Below, piece by piece: positions 11,790 through 24,600 of a stretch of DNA of 64,000 bases. Under the pieces are notes generated by a model. It searched no databases, had not been told where the DNA came from, and saw only the letters and a list, made by a program, of their open reading frames with translations. A program made the translations under genes and the position numbers. How positions within the stretch are numbered: position 1 is the stretch's first letter; each line of letters begins with the position of its first letter. The stretch spans positions 124,001 to 188,000 of the forward strand of contig JAUIRK010000931.1 in assembly GCA_030549495.1 (NCBI GenBank), read 5' to 3'. Origin of the DNA: Nectonema munidae. Its lineage: Eukaryota; Nematomorpha; Nectonematoida; Nectonematidae.

Positions 11790-12990
11790 ATCCCTTCTGT
11801 TAGTTTTTGTTCGATACTTGTACTTGGAATCTGATTGCGAGGATCTACTCTGCTTTATCTTTGCCGGTTCGTGCCAGAGGTTTTCGTATATTTCAAGAAT
11901 TTCGTAAATTTATTCTCGACCAAATAAATATGTTAAATTGCGTAGGAATATTCATTAGCGGAGCCAGAGCCGCGACTGTTAAAGACTTCGGCTTTATAAC
12001 AAGGTTGAAAGAAATTACCGCTAATTGTTTCTGCACATTGTATGATTCATAGAGAAGCTTTAGCTACCAAAGCAATGCCTGAATTTACTAATTCTTGGGG
12101 AAATGATAAAAATTGTTAGTTATATCAAGACTAATCCGCTCAAAAGTCGAATTTTCAAAAAGTTATGTGAAAATAACGATGCCGATTTCAATATACTTTT
12201 AATACACACTGAAGTTAGATGGTTGAATAGAGGTGAAGTATTGAAGCGGCTATTTTACTCCAAAATGAAGTTCTAACTTTTTTGAAATATAAGTTGAAAT
12301 CTTAGCACGAAGATTTCATGAAGAAAATTGGTATTAAACCTAATTTATTTGTGCGATATTTTTGAAGTTTTAAATCTATCTCTACACTGCAAGAACGTTA
12401 CAATTTTCAATTTGTATAACAAAATTAATGCTTTTAAATAAAAAATGGATTGCAAAAATAAAAGAAGGCTTATTTTATATGTTTCCTGAATTCAAACAAA
12501 TATAAAGAATATGATTCAGAAAGAAAATATGGTTTTAATAATAATTGAACAGCATCTTTCAGGTCTCAACGAACAATTTGAAAATTACTTCCCAAATGCT
12601 TCTGATCCCAGAAGAGGAAACGAATGGATCAGAAATCCATTTATCAATAAAACAAGTGGAAGCCTAACACGCCTTCAAGAAGACCAACTACTTGAAATTC
12701 TAATGATGGAAATATAAAAGATATACTTCAAGAGAAAAAAACTGTAGTAAAATTCTGGGTAAATGTAAAAACTTAATATCCAGTCCTCTATGAAATTGAA
12801 TAAAAAAGTTACTTTTATTTTCGGGATTGTTTCTCTGTGAATCAGGGTTTTCACATATGTGTACTTTAAATATAAAAAAGGAGTAGACTTGATATCACCA
12901 ATTCTGTCAGAATATGTCTATCAACAATTGTTCCTGACTTTGATAAAATAATTGAAAGAAAACAACAACAAATATCTTATTAATATATTT
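11790..12990 (+). mobile_element. Decayed hAT transposase of the ZBED5 / GTF2IRD2-like type
   Basis: Plus-strand fragments in several frames match the order of this hAT branch. First come LLLVFVRYLYLESDCEDLLC and a GARAATVKDFGFITRLKEI block (near 11960). Then come the histidine-arginine block REALATKAMPE (near 12050) and HTEVRWLNRGEVLKR (near 12210). Next is HLSGLNEQFENYFP with WIRNPF (12550-12640), and last a C-terminal piece with GFSHMCTL (near 12845). The N-terminal zinc finger is not visible. Several stops and frame changes show that it is dead. Terminal repeats were not found, so the ends are approximate. Confidence 0.7.
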
Positions 12991-15069
12991 GAATATATTT
13001 TGATATCCATTAAAAAAATTAACTATTGTGATTGTTCTAATTTTATATATTGTTTGATTTTTCTTTAAATTAAATTTTTGGGCCCGTATGTAAAAAAGGT
13101 TGAAGAAACTTTTACATACAGAAATTTTATAATGTTATGTTTCAACCTATACACTAATGATGTTAAATACTATAACACAAAACTTATATAAAAACTAGCT
13201 AAGGTTTAACTCGAATAATTAAAGTCTAAAAATTATCTAACTTAATAATTCATTAATTAACCAACTTAGTTCTTCCTCAACATCCTAGAAATCTCTTATT
13301 CTTAGTAGGGTTAGTTTAGGAAATATATTCTGATTCGATTTTTCAGATGTAAATATTTTTATCACAACCTTAAAAAATAAAAATATCCGAAGGGCTATAT
13401 CCTTTAAAAATATCAATCTAGTCAAACCAAAATTCACAAGTATCCCCTATCTATATGAAGGATTTCAACTTCAAAAGTTGTACGAACATCGAGAATATCC
13501 TATGTTTCCTGTTATGAAATTTACCTCCTTATTTATTTTTCAAGAGGGAAAATTTAAATGTAAATTTTATCTTATAACGTTAAAGAGTGGGGATATCTTT
13601 CACAGAAAAATAAATGTAAATTTCTTGTCGTTATAGTATTTACACAGATATTTCTTAGGCCCTAAGATTTGACAAAAGATTAATCAATGTCCAACGTTTA
13701 AAAAAAAGTTTTATTTATAGGGCCCAGAAAGTGAGAACGAATAAATCTTTTTTACTTGTAACACGTGTGCATTTATTATTTACATACCCTTTTAAACAGC
13801 ATATAAGTTCCCATCCGCTCTTCATGAGAAGATCACTTGGTGAAGGCGCCAGAAAATTTTTGACGCGAATTTCCATTCAAGCATCACTTGGTCCAACCAA
13901 ATATCATATCATTTTGGAAACTTGATAAAAAAATAACCTAAAATCTATCATTTAAGTGAAGCGGAAAAGTTTTCAAAAAGGAACTAATTATAATACTTAA
14001 TAACAATGTGGTTAATGGGCTAGTTTGTTCTCTAGAATTAAAAAATAGCGAATGAAAAGTTACCTTTAAAGGTGGAGAAGCGTAAGCAAGTGCAAAAATT
14101 TCACTATTAGAGAAATACAGTAATATGTCAATCAGAGAGGTGAACACTAAAATTGTTATACCAAAAAGCTCCGAAGCCATACCCACAGCAGTCCAAGTAT
14201 GAAGTTCAGAAGACTAAGAAGAAGTTTGTGAGTTGGTGGTTCAACAAATGAAATAAACCAGCGCTCTAATGCTACCAAACCTCATATAATTGAGACCCTC
14301 TTAATACCAGCCGGACATCCATCAAACGAAGATTGAAAGCTAGACTGGCTTATTAATTTTGTCTGATGAATTAGACAATTTTTTTCTAAATCTGTAAGAA
14401 AATGCTCTTCAAAACGCCCTTTCGCAAAAAGGACAAAATTAGCTATAATTTTTACTTCAAAATGTGGTGCAAAAACAAAAGTTAAAATTATTTTACAATC
14501 ATACGATTTTATTAGTAGCAGAAAAAACCAGCAAAATATCTTTCATATGATCAGTTATTATTCTTGTTCAGTACTATTGATATTCTTAGTACTTATTCAA
14601 TAGTCAATAATTATTCAAAATATTGTTTATGAATAACTTATTGATATTCATCACTAAAAAATTTGTTCTCAAGGATAAGTCTTGCCAAAGATACATATAA
14701 TCTTAGAAGCCATAGAGGTTATTTTCGGATATTTAGAAACAAAATATTGATAAAAAATCAATTAATTTGATACTCAAAAACTTGTTTTTCTCACAGACAC
14801 ATTGTAAGTTGAAGATTTCCAGCTGAAAATCTGATGGTGATTCTGATTCATCCACTGTAAAGGTATAAGGTGTAAGGTATAACTTAAGTTTTTACTCATT
14901 GAACATTTTGCCAAAAATACTCGACAGGCTGCATTCCAGCATGCAAGCCGTATGTTTGGTACCCTTGGAATTTTTTAGTTCTCCAAAATCAAAGAGAGAG
15001 CTTCAAGTGTTTAAGGTTTTTGGGATGAAATTTCCATGGCCGATTAAGTATAAAAATTTGATTTTATAT
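12991..15069. other. Intergenic DNA, no gene seen
   Basis: AT-rich DNA with three short frames (13731-13925, 13938-14186, 14899-15111) that match nothing I know. The word GAGGTGAACACTAAAAT near 14135 recurs in the hairpin at 21317, which hints at a shared small repeat. Confidence 0.45.
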
Positions 15070-15540
15070 ATTTGGAAACGATTTTCAGAGGTAAACCGCA
15101 AATTTGATTGACGCTTTCATAAATTTTCACACTCTAAGTGCAAAAAATGAGTCTAGAAATAAAATAAACATTGGTCAATTTATTTGTAAAAACATATTTT
15201 ATTTAAAATGTGTATAAATGTTTTTGGAGACACATTCTCAAACGTAAATCTTAAATTTGATTTAAATTTTCAGATATTTCCAAAGCAGTATTATGGTCGA
15301 TATGGAATAAAAAAATATAATTATTAAATATATGAAAAGATGTTTTTGGAGACGATTTTTGAGCGTAAACCGCAAAATTGATCTACACTTTGAGACATTT
15401 GACACACAATTGCGAAATCTGGGCCATGAAATGAAATCAGCATGTTGATTTATCATAAAAAAATATTTTGTTTAAAATTTATATCGTATTCGTAGAGATA
15501 TAAACCTTAAAATTGAATAAGACTTTTAGACATTTTGACA
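15070..15540 (+). repeat. Degenerate tandem repeat, about 120-150-bp units
   Basis: A block of the form ggagac...gtaaaccgcaaaattgat recurs at about 15070, 15224, 15346 and (weaker) 15497, each time followed by a similar AT-rich stretch. About four units, clearly diverged. The array ends where the Tigger relic begins. Confidence 0.6.
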
Positions 15541-15544
15541 ACAA

Positions 15545-16450
15545 AAGATTTTAGACAGATAAGCAGGACGTTATCTAAAAGTAACAAAGCCTTCACATCT
15601 TTAGGAGCAATTTTTTTTGGAATTTCCATATTTCTGGTACGAAATGTTTAAAAAACCAATCTAAAATGGCCATGTTGAGCCAATCCTTTTGCGAGTTGTA
15701 GTAATGAACGGGCAGGTGGTTCATGCACTCTTTGAAAACTCGCGGGCGCTTAGAATTGCCCACCACAACGAAGGCAGACGATCTGCGTTAGCGCAACACA
15801 AGAATGAAATCCTTTCTTTATGTATTTTTTCATCATGAACATCTTTCTCATCTTTAAATGACTGCGTATTTTTTGGGATACAACGCCAAAAAAGACCACT
15901 TTCATCAGCATTGTTAATTTGAGAGGTTAAAAGCCCTAAGATCTTTGATCAGCTTATTTAACTTCTGCCTAAAAGACTCAACATCTTCGACTAGCGCACT
16001 ACCTGCTTCCCCATGCAACACTTTATCACAAAGCCCATGCCTATTTATGAAGCGCCATAACCACCTATCACCAGCAGTAAAATCATTAATTCCCATATGT
16101 CTAGCTAACTTTTGAGCAGCTATCCCACGAACTTTTAAACCACATGATCGTTGCTGCACAACCAATTTCATTACCGCTTCTTCCAAATTTCAATCCTTAG
16201 AAACTCGCTTCCATTTTCTATTTCCAAGAGAAAAATTTTCACGACCCTCAGTCACATTGTACTTTAAAGAAAAGGCTAGGAGTTTATCGTTAGCTTTGCG
16301 AAAGTCTGCCACAGTTTGTTTCTTCACCCCATACTCTTCACAAGCACCTTTCACAGTAGCTCCAGCTTCTAATTTGCGAATAAGTTCAAGTTTCTTGGTC
16401 ACTGATAGAGTCACACGTTTTCGAGCATAGGCTGTACTTCTTACAGACAT
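15545..16450 (-). pseudogene. Tigger/pogo-type transposase relic (CENP-B/jerky-like)
   Basis: Minus-strand reading from a start at 16450 gives RKRVTLSVTKKLELIRKLEA, a pipsqueak/CENP-B-type helix-turn-helix. After one in-frame TGA near 16190 comes the second DNA-binding part (EEAVMKLVVQQRSCGLKVRG, then DRWLWRFINRHGLCDKV). A DDE catalytic domain follows in broken frames: FVVVGNSKRPRVFKECMNHL near 15730 and KALLLLDN near 15560. The C-terminus is missing beyond 15545. The family is a cut-and-paste DNA transposon that duplicates TA; no ends were identified here. The copy is inactive. Confidence 0.8.
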
Positions 16451-16833
16451 TTTTTCAAGAAAAATGAAGATGGACACATCAACAACTTGATATAGCCCCA
16501 ACAAGCTTTGAAATATCTTCAAAATTTAGAATGACCGCGAACTATCTATTGAGTAAAAAACAAATAAAATGGCTGCTTGTAAGCCAAAAAGAAATTAAAA
16601 AAGTCAAAGAAAATGGCCGCTTGTAAGCCTATAAGGGCAAACATTTGTATTCACGGTCCGACTTATCCGATTGTGGCACATCTGTAAAAAAACATTAAAT
16701 TAAATCAGAAAGCCTTTTTCTTTTGTAAAGTTTAGAAGTTTTGCAAAACGATTTAAACATCATATATTGTCAGTCATCTAACAACACAATATACGTATAA
16801 ATCATAAGGTAATTTACCTGATTCTTCATTTAA

Positions 16834-16959
16834 CCCATGTACCATAGAAATCAGACGATATATAAAAAACGCAGACGATTTATATTCAAAGTCATTGAAA
16901 AAAGCAGACGAAGATGAAATTACTTATGTTCCCAAATGGGAGCATTGGGACTTAATGGG
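16834..16959. mobile_element. TTAA-flanked MITE (piggyBac-like), copy 1
   Basis: 126 bp between two TTAA sites (16830-16833 and 16960-16963). The short inverted ends are CCCAT/ATGGG. The core contains three 'gcagacga' words and is almost identical over about 80 bases to the copy at 42621-42750. TTAA duplication is the mark of piggyBac-type transposition. Confidence 0.75.
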
Positions 16960-16984
16960 TTAATGAAAACATATTTTAATTCTT

Positions 16985-17720
16985 TTTTGAATTGGCGGTC
17001 TGTCTTAGCATGTGTTTTGATTAAATTCACAATTTCCAAAACAATCTTCTTTTAACATTCAGTGGTAAAAAGCAAGGAAAACAAGGATCATTTCATAAAA
17101 GACCAATAAGACCAAAATTTTTCCCTACCATTGCATGCGGTCCATGAGTTGCAACACTAACAAGCTTATAACTATGGGCAATTCAAATTTATTCATTTAA
17201 ACTTTTAACATCAATACACCGAATTGTTTCTGAAAAAGGTAATAAATCAAGCAGTTCTTCTTTTACGTTTATGTCTAAGTGTACATAACTTGAATATACA
17301 TGGACTCGTCTAAGGCTAAACTAAATGCAGTGCAGTTTTGCAAATCATTGACAAGACTTTTGATAATTACATTAATAAGGCGCTCAGTTGTTCGCTGCGA
17401 TATGGGAATTTCTGCTATTAATTCAGGCATTTTTGTATTAGTTCGCTCCAAAATTTTTACAACTTTTAATTTCCTTTTCTCCATATGGATGCTCAGCAAT
17501 ATTCCAAGCTAACATAGCTTCGTTGAAAATGTCGTTTTCATGACTAAATGAATATAGAAATCCTTGTTGATTGAAAGAACCAGATTGAAGAGACTTGAGT
17601 TTTTCTGTACCTGATTTTGGATTAAGTGGGTAGAACTGAATAGGATTATTATCATAGTGTCGACGCAAATTTCTTACTTTGTAGTATTTAATTATGGTAT
17701 CGCAGATCAAACATACACAC
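16985..17720 (-). pseudogene. N-terminal half of a decayed hAT transposase (ZBED5-like)
   Basis: The minus strand encodes VRNLRRHYDNN (the end of a zinc-finger-like block), then EKLKSLQSGSFNQQGFL and EAMLAWNIAEHPYGEKE. These are followed by the DDE start FSLALDESM, then EELLDLLPFSETI, and further on LVSVATHGPHAMVGKNFGL and IGLL near 17120. This is the order found in the ZBED5/GTF2IRD2-like hAT branch, in which LALDES holds the first catalytic aspartate. It is split over frames and lacks the C-terminal half. Confidence 0.7.
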
Positions 17721-18570
17721 TTTGCATTATTATCTATGAAAACATAATTTTCAATCCATTCTTTTTGAAAATATATCTACTTTTGTCTTCATATTTACGT
17801 TTTTTTTATTATTATTCATAGATATGATTTGTAATTAAACTAAAATTAGTTCTAAAGTTTTAATTAAAGCAAAAGGATTAGTTCACAACTGTAAAAAAAT
17901 ATATTTGCAAAGCTAAATTTTTACCTCAAGAATAAAGATAAAATGAGAAATCTAGAGCAGGTTAATAGCTCAAATTTGCAAGAAATTTTTCTTTAACAAA
18001 AAAAACTATTATCGATTATTCAAATAAATATATACGTCTATAAAATTTTCATCAATGTGTTTTCTCTATTCTTAAGAAAATAAGTTCTTTGGGAAAGGAA
18101 TCTGTAGTTAACAACTTGCTTTTCCAACTGGTTAATACGGTTTGTGCACACACTCAAAAACTAGTTAAACATAAGAGCCACACCAGATTGAGCAAAGAAC
18201 CACATTGGCTCACTACTGATGATTATAAATTTTCAAGACTTTACAAAATGCCTAATTTTACTTTTTTATGTATAAATGTTTAATAACAGTGAATTTAAGT
18301 TAATAAAATTTAAACTATGATCGATAACTGTTTCTATTTATAATTTAAACACTAAGTTATAAAGTATAGACATTATCAAAATAAAAAAATATACATTCAA
18401 TTATGATTGACAGTTTTTGACATGATACGGTCAAACAAATACCCTAAAAATGGTATCAAAAGATGCAGCTATCGATTTTATGAAAAGTCAAGAAGTTTGA
18501 AGGGATTTAATTCAGCCTATTTTGTACAATAGGAGTTTTGGTTAAGGAGAATGGGGATAGTTATATAAGG
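17721..18570. other. Intergenic DNA, no gene seen
   Basis: AT-rich. A 64-residue frame (18089-18283) has no recognisable feature. Confidence 0.45.
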
Positions 18571-18578
18571 GTTTAAAC

Positions 18579-18873
18579 CAGTGGCGGATCCAAGGGGGAG
18601 GGGCCTCATGGGCCTAGCCCCCCCCCCCCTTATGAAAAATGGCTTCGAAAATTACCCTTACTAATGTATACCCTTACATGTATAAAAATAAATTTTTGCA
18701 GTTTATTCATGGCAAAATAATGTTAAAAATATGAAAACATAGGTAATTAGTGATTATAAAAGACATAATACAGCTGTCTTATTCTATGAAGACTTTTAGC
18801 AAAATTGCAAAAAATTTAATTAGATTTCGCCCCCCCCCCCCTCTCCTATAAGAAATATCTGGATCCGCCACTG
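18579..18873. mobile_element. hAT MITE 'CAGTGGCGGATC' family, copy 1
   Basis: The ends are CAGTGGCGGATCC and GGATCCGCCACTG. Both sides carry the perfect 8-bp duplication GTTTAAAC (18571-18578, 18874-18881). Poly-C runs lie just inside both ends. It is near-identical to the copy at 37744-38029. It has no coding sequence. Confidence 0.9.
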
Positions 18874-18881
18874 GTTTAAAC

Positions 18882-20719
18882 ATATTCGATTTAAAATTCT
18901 ACATCCTGTCAGAGGAGCGGGTGTCTGACAAAAAATTCCCCCTCTCTAGAATTTTTTGGGCCGGCTGTTTCAAATTCCTATCTACGCAGCCACGTGTGAT
19001 TCTTATAAGAGTTTTAAATTTTGTAAAATCTGAAAGGTTTTAAGATTTAAACATGGCCGGCATCTTTCAAACAAGTACAGTTTCTTGGTAGGAATTAAAA
19101 ATTCAGATTTAATTTACTTTCTCAAATTACAAGGCTCAGTTTTGATATTTTATCTTTTTTATAACGAAAATTTCAATAACGAAAAAATATTATAAAAGCC
19201 TTTTTCGTTTAAAGTAAGCTGAGTTGGATATTTAAATCTGTTGTTAATTAAAGTGTAAAAATAAAAAATAGGTTTTTGTTAATTTTAAATGAAGTGCATC
19301 TTACCATTTTTTATCTGAAGTATGAGTTTTTACAAGAAGTAAAACATACATGACATATTTTCGTGAGGATTTCTTGCAAGTAAAAACACCTTCGGGCATT
19401 GTAGAAATTCTCTCTTCGGAATTTAAGTTTTAGGTTGGTTGGAGATATCAAAGCACTTTGAGTAATTTCAGTTTTGTGATTTTGTTTTTAAGAGTCGCGA
19501 GCCTTAGGGATCGAAACTCTGACCGTCAACTGTTCAGCTGAGATGTACACCCTAACGGCTCAAAGTATTCATTATGTGTTTTATTTCTAAAAAGCAATGC
19601 TTTTTCTAGTCCCTTTTTTGCAAGATGTAAGTAGAGTAGTGTTTAACTCTCATCTGGTCTTGAGAGACATTATCTGCTCTTGAGGCGAGGAATATTGTCA
19701 GACATATTTTAGAAATATATAAATTATATATTCCAGCGAAATACTTGCATGGATAAGGGTAAGCCTGCTATTCTGTGTTTCTTCCGGACAATGGGGCAAG
19801 GAATTAGATTTGTAATTGAAATTAGAAAGGCTAGGCCATTATTGTTGTTAAATTTTTCTGTTATAAAATCTAAGTTTTATACCATTCTTTTTTAGAGTTT
19901 GCTTCGAATCTGATCATAATCAGAATCACAAAAATTCCTGGAATCGTATTGAGAATGATAATAATAAAAAAATCAAAATTAGACGTAGAGAGCCTCAAAA
20001 ATAAGATTCTCTAAGTAATTGTAGCTATGTAAGCTTCGCTGGTATACATCAGGAGAACGCGTAGAATTTCTTGAAAAACTAAGAACTGAGCTCCACAGTT
20101 AAAGAATTGTAAGAATTGCCCTCCATTTTCACTAGGTGTCCCTTCTCATTTTTATTCTCTCAAAATTTTAAAGCTATTATAAATCTATCTGCACGGCTGA
20201 AGTGTTGAAATTTTTTTGGCAAAAATTCCACTTGACTTTAATTTTTTTGAAAAAAATGTACCTCTTTATGCCACTCCATTTTTTTATTTTTCACTACGCA
20301 CACCTATGACGAACAACTACTACATCCATATTTGAGCGAATCATGCATCCTAAGATAACTCTATTTTACTAATAAGTAAGATGGATGCAGTAAACTATTG
20401 GAAACTAAAGCAATCCATCTTTCCACAGCCAGCTAAACTCGCTTGTAAATACAAGAATGTCTTTTACTAATCACAATCTGATTTGGAATCGTATTTTGAG
20501 GTTTAGAATCAAAATTAAGTTCCAATTAAAGAATTGCGAGACTCATAATCATAATCATTGCCTAGAATCGAACCCACCCCTATTCCTTTTTTTATAAGAC
20601 TACTTTCATACTAAGATATCTAAGCTAAAATCTAAGAATAATTTTTGACTACGTCTGTTATTTCAACTTTATAATATGTTAAGTGAAAAGTTTAGATTTT
20701 GATAAAGAAGGAGATAAGT
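18882..20719. other. Intergenic DNA with SINE fragment
   Basis: No gene recognised. The stretch holds the tRNA-like repeat at 19440-19566 and otherwise AT-rich DNA with no supported frame. Confidence 0.45.
19440..19566 (-). repeat. Possible tRNA-derived SINE fragment
   Basis: Read on the minus strand, 19566-19490 looks tRNA-like. It starts GAGCCGTTAGGGTG, has a B-box-like AGTTTCGATCC and ends AAGGCTC, which pairs with the start. The following tail (CGACTCTTAAAAACAAAAT) recurs on the plus strand near 42056. The repeated tail supports a dispersed element and argues against a working tRNA gene. The T-arm pairing is poor. Confidence 0.4.
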
Positions 20720-20950
20720 TATTCTGTTTGAAAAATATGAAATTTGAGCTTCTTGCAGAGAAGTTAAAAATTAAGTAAGACTAAGAGATATGAGTTCTTC
20801 ATTTTGGAGTGCTCGTATATCTATGCCTCCATTGCTTACTTCAATAGCTACAAAATATCTAAACATTTCTCCTTCAAGTGCCTCTAGTGAAAGAAGTGTT
20901 AGTATAGCAGGAATCACACTTGCACACAGAATATCTATATTCTTTGTTAC
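20720..20950 (+). pseudogene. hAT C-terminal dimerisation fragment
   Basis: The peptide PPLLTSIATKYLNISPSSAS, then SERSVSIAG, is the hAT C-terminal dimerisation motif (consensus around yL.IP.SSa.sER.FS.aG). A related fragment with YLNISPTSASSERNVSIAG lies on the minus strand at 41498-41731, so a family with several copies is likely. No upstream catalytic domain was recognised here. Confidence 0.7.
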
Positions 20951-21316
20951 GTATTCTTTGTTTCACCATAATAATTTATAATTTTTGGAAAAATTACTTC
21001 ATTTTTAGCGAACAATGAGTTTTTCTTCTTCCAAATTTAAAACTACGAGTATGAAATATTTTTTCATTTTATAAATAAAAATTACTTTTTTTTATTTTCC
21101 TTTTTCAAGTTTATAGCTACGAATATGATATATTTTTTAAAAATTTAAAACATTACATTTCGAAAAAAGAAAAACGGTCGAGTGAATAGAAGTTAAGATT
21201 GATAAAACGAGGTTGGAAAGGGCGAACTTCTAAGATTTTTAGGAAAGAGGTTTGGAAAAATTACACTACTATAGAATGTATTTTGTTTAGTATAACATTT
21301 AATCATTATATAAGTT

Positions 21317-21358
21317 AAAGAGGTGAACACTAAAATAAATAATAGTGTTCACCTCTTT
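21317..21358. repeat. Perfect 16-bp inverted repeat
   Basis: The arms AAAGAGGTGAACACTA (21317-21332) and its exact complement (21343-21358) surround a 10-base spacer. The left-arm word also occurs near 14135. It directly abuts the MITE at 21360. Confidence 0.85.
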
Positions 21359-21359
21359 A

Positions 21360-21678
21360 CAGTGCCCGCGCTAAAGCTAAATTTCAATGGGGGCTGAAAT
21401 GGGGCAAAGAAACCCATTTGCAAAAAATTTATAATTACTTTCATAATTACTTTATATCCTATATTACTTTGCTGAAAAGCATGAAGTACGTCTGTATAAA
21501 AACCTATAATCTCATACATACACATACACCAGCATTTATATAAGATTATTGTGTACAATTTTTGCTTATTTATTTTTCCTTTAAAAAGTGCATGGGGCAA
21601 AACCAAAAATTTTAGGGGGGCAAAGATTAATACAGGGGGGACAAGTGCCCCAAAATTATATAGGTAACGCGGGCACTG
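21360..21678. mobile_element. hAT-type MITE 'CAGTGCCCGCG'
   Basis: Ends CAGTGCCCGCG and CGCGGGCACTG form perfect inverted repeats. The flanking octamers CCTCTTTA (21352-21359) and CCTCTTCA (21679-21686) match at seven of eight bases. G-rich runs lie near the right end. It has no transposase; the longer minus frame here is a chance frame. Confidence 0.85.
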
Positions 21679-21686
21679 CCTCTTCA

Positions 21687-24600
21687 TTTTATCACTAATT
21701 TAATTGGTCACCTTTAGCACCAGATTTATATATTATATAAATTAATTGTTATATTTATATGGTTAATTGTTATATTGTTCGTAGCACTAGATTTCAACGT
21801 AATCTAAGAAAAAACAGCCTCATATGTTACCTTAGCATATACAAGCATAGTTTTTGAGATCTATAGCTGGTTATGACCAATGTAATTGTCCATTTTAATA
21901 CGCTCAATAAAAAGTTATTATCTACTACTAATTATTATATATGTACATTTTCCAAAATACAATCTTTAGAGAATATACGTTCAAGCACAATGCAAAAACA
22001 CATGGGCAAAGACATATCATTAAACATTTTATGATAAGTTTTGTCTTCTTCATTGCTCATGTATAGTATAGCTCGAAAAATACGCGTTATTAATAAAGAG
22101 TTACATTGGATAATAGTCATTTCACTTATTTTTTACTTGGAATCGGAAAATATTCTCAAATTTCCTCACTTTATCAGTACATCATGATTTATGCTTTATG
22201 ATGCTTTATACAAATATATATAAAAAAAAAGTATCACTTTTTATAGTCTTCTTTACTTTAATTTATTATTATTTTCAAATAAACAGTCCGAAATTTGCAT
22301 CTTGTTTTACTTTGGGTTCAAGTTTTTTACGATTTTAATTGCCTTAGTTCAAGAATTTGTTCTATGTATATTTCAGATTTCGTTACTTTCAAGCCTCTTC
22401 ACTTCTTCCAATTTTTTTGACATCAATAACCGAAAAAAGACAGTCAATTCTTTATGTGTAATTCAACTAAAAAAGTACAACCCAATAATAATTCTGGTGA
22501 TAAATATTTCTAGCCTGATTTTAATCTTAGCAGGACGGATCTTTTTTTGGCAACACTAAGGACGGTCAAAACTTGCAAGTTTTCAGACAAAATCTATATA
22601 ATCCAAATCATATTTAGACTGGAATAAAGTTTCATCCTGTATAAAAATCTGCATTATACAGAATAAGAAACAACATTTTGAGTATTTTATAGATGCCGTT
22701 AAACACTATCACAAATACTTTGAATAAATACATGTCAAATGGTAAAAAATTTTATTCTTGAAATTAAAATTGAGTAAAGTTAATTCATTAGACAATTAGG
22801 AATTAATTTGTTCACACGTAACGATGGCCTTTGCGTCGTGCATAATGTTTTAGCGCGTAATCATGAGGTGCAAAAAATTTAAAACTAAACATTGAAAACG
22901 GGATTTTTTTTAATTTTTCATAAATTCAAAAGAGCGTAGTTTTGAAAAACATCGGCCCTAGCCTTTCGTGCATTCTTTTTCCAAAATTATTCTTTGCCTT
23001 TCTTTTTGTTAAGATTGTTAGATATTACATCCACTGAAACAATCAATACCTACCAGAAAATGCATTAAAACAGGCATTTAAATATCCGAGGGATAGGGTT
23101 TTACAGTAGCAAATGTTCTACACTGATTTTAGCGTAATAGTATAATATATCGAGTAGAGTAGATGCCATTTTGAGTGCAGAAAGTTTCTTAATTTTTATC
23201 ACGATCATATTCCCAAACATTCGATTAAACGTGCTTGCCTACTTTTGAACAAATTTTGAAAATTGTTTGATTTAGTGAATACTGTAACTTTCATGAAAAA
23301 ATGTGTGGAGATTATTTTAACTTTTTTACTATCATTATAAAAAGTTGATTCCATTTTTTGGCTCATTTATATAAAATAAACTTGAAATAACCGAAAAATA
23401 TTCAAATTAACGAAATAAATGTTTTTGAAATAGAAGTAGAATAAATTCAGTAAAAAAAAGCTCAGATCAAAGTAAAACAAGGTTTAAATTTCACACTGTT
23501 TATTCGTAAATAATTGAAGTAAAGAAGGCGGCTAATAAGTGATAGTAAATTTATATGAAACATGAAATCATGATTTCTTGACTAACTTAGCAAACTGGAC
23601 AAAAATTTTCGTTATGCCTTTTATTCCACACAATCAAAAGAGAATTGAAAAAATTATTGTAAATGTTTCTTTAAGTATGGTGGAAGTTTCTTTACTTTAT
23701 GGGTAAAAAAAGTTTCTACGACTGACTATCTCTGACGGAGGCCCATATTTGACGCACGATTCACAAGCTTGAAGAGACAGACAGACAGCTTAGCTCTCTG
23801 CATAATAATCTAGTTTGCCTATCTGTCTCTGTGCCATTGCTTCTCTGTCACTACATGTGTGACGTAAGATCATCATCATACGCAAACTTTCACGAAGCTT
23901 TGCAACAAAATGACATCATAAAAGAGATGGGATGAGGATTTTATCTAGCAAATAAAAGTCCTCATTCCTTCCATCATCTCTACGTCTGTTCAGCGATAAA
24001 TTAACTCCGTGGTTTTTGGGGTCAACGCCTTTAATCAATACTAGGATTTTTACCGCGCCTTTTTAAACTCCAAAATTTTTTAAAAATTAGAATAAATTGG
24101 CTTAACTGAGAATTTAAAAGTACAATTTAATGTTAAATTAATTATATTATAAGACCAAACACATGGAGAAGAAACTGGTAATCATCAATAATGTGTTTTA
24201 GTTTGATAAAATGCAGGGTACCGTCGACTTTGAGAAACACTGATTTAGCTTATGGAAAATTTCAAAAAAAGGCAAGAATCTTGAACAATCTTGAGGCCGA
24301 TTTGACCTGTATCCTCTACCTACCACATTACTATGTAAAATTTAACTAACTGGTTAAATAAGTGTTTTTCCAAGCTTAGTTAGTTAATCATCAATAAGAT
24401 AACTACTAACCCTGAGCAATTCACTACTTTGTAAAATTAAATTCGTATAAATCTCTTCAATACATCTATAATCGTGATAAATTATATCTAATATACTAGG
24501 ATTGGTACTTATAATAATTGTTTGTATAATAGCTGAAGTATTAATGATTGTTTCAAACAAGTATCATTTAAGGAAGGCGGAGTAATTTTTGTTCTTCCTG

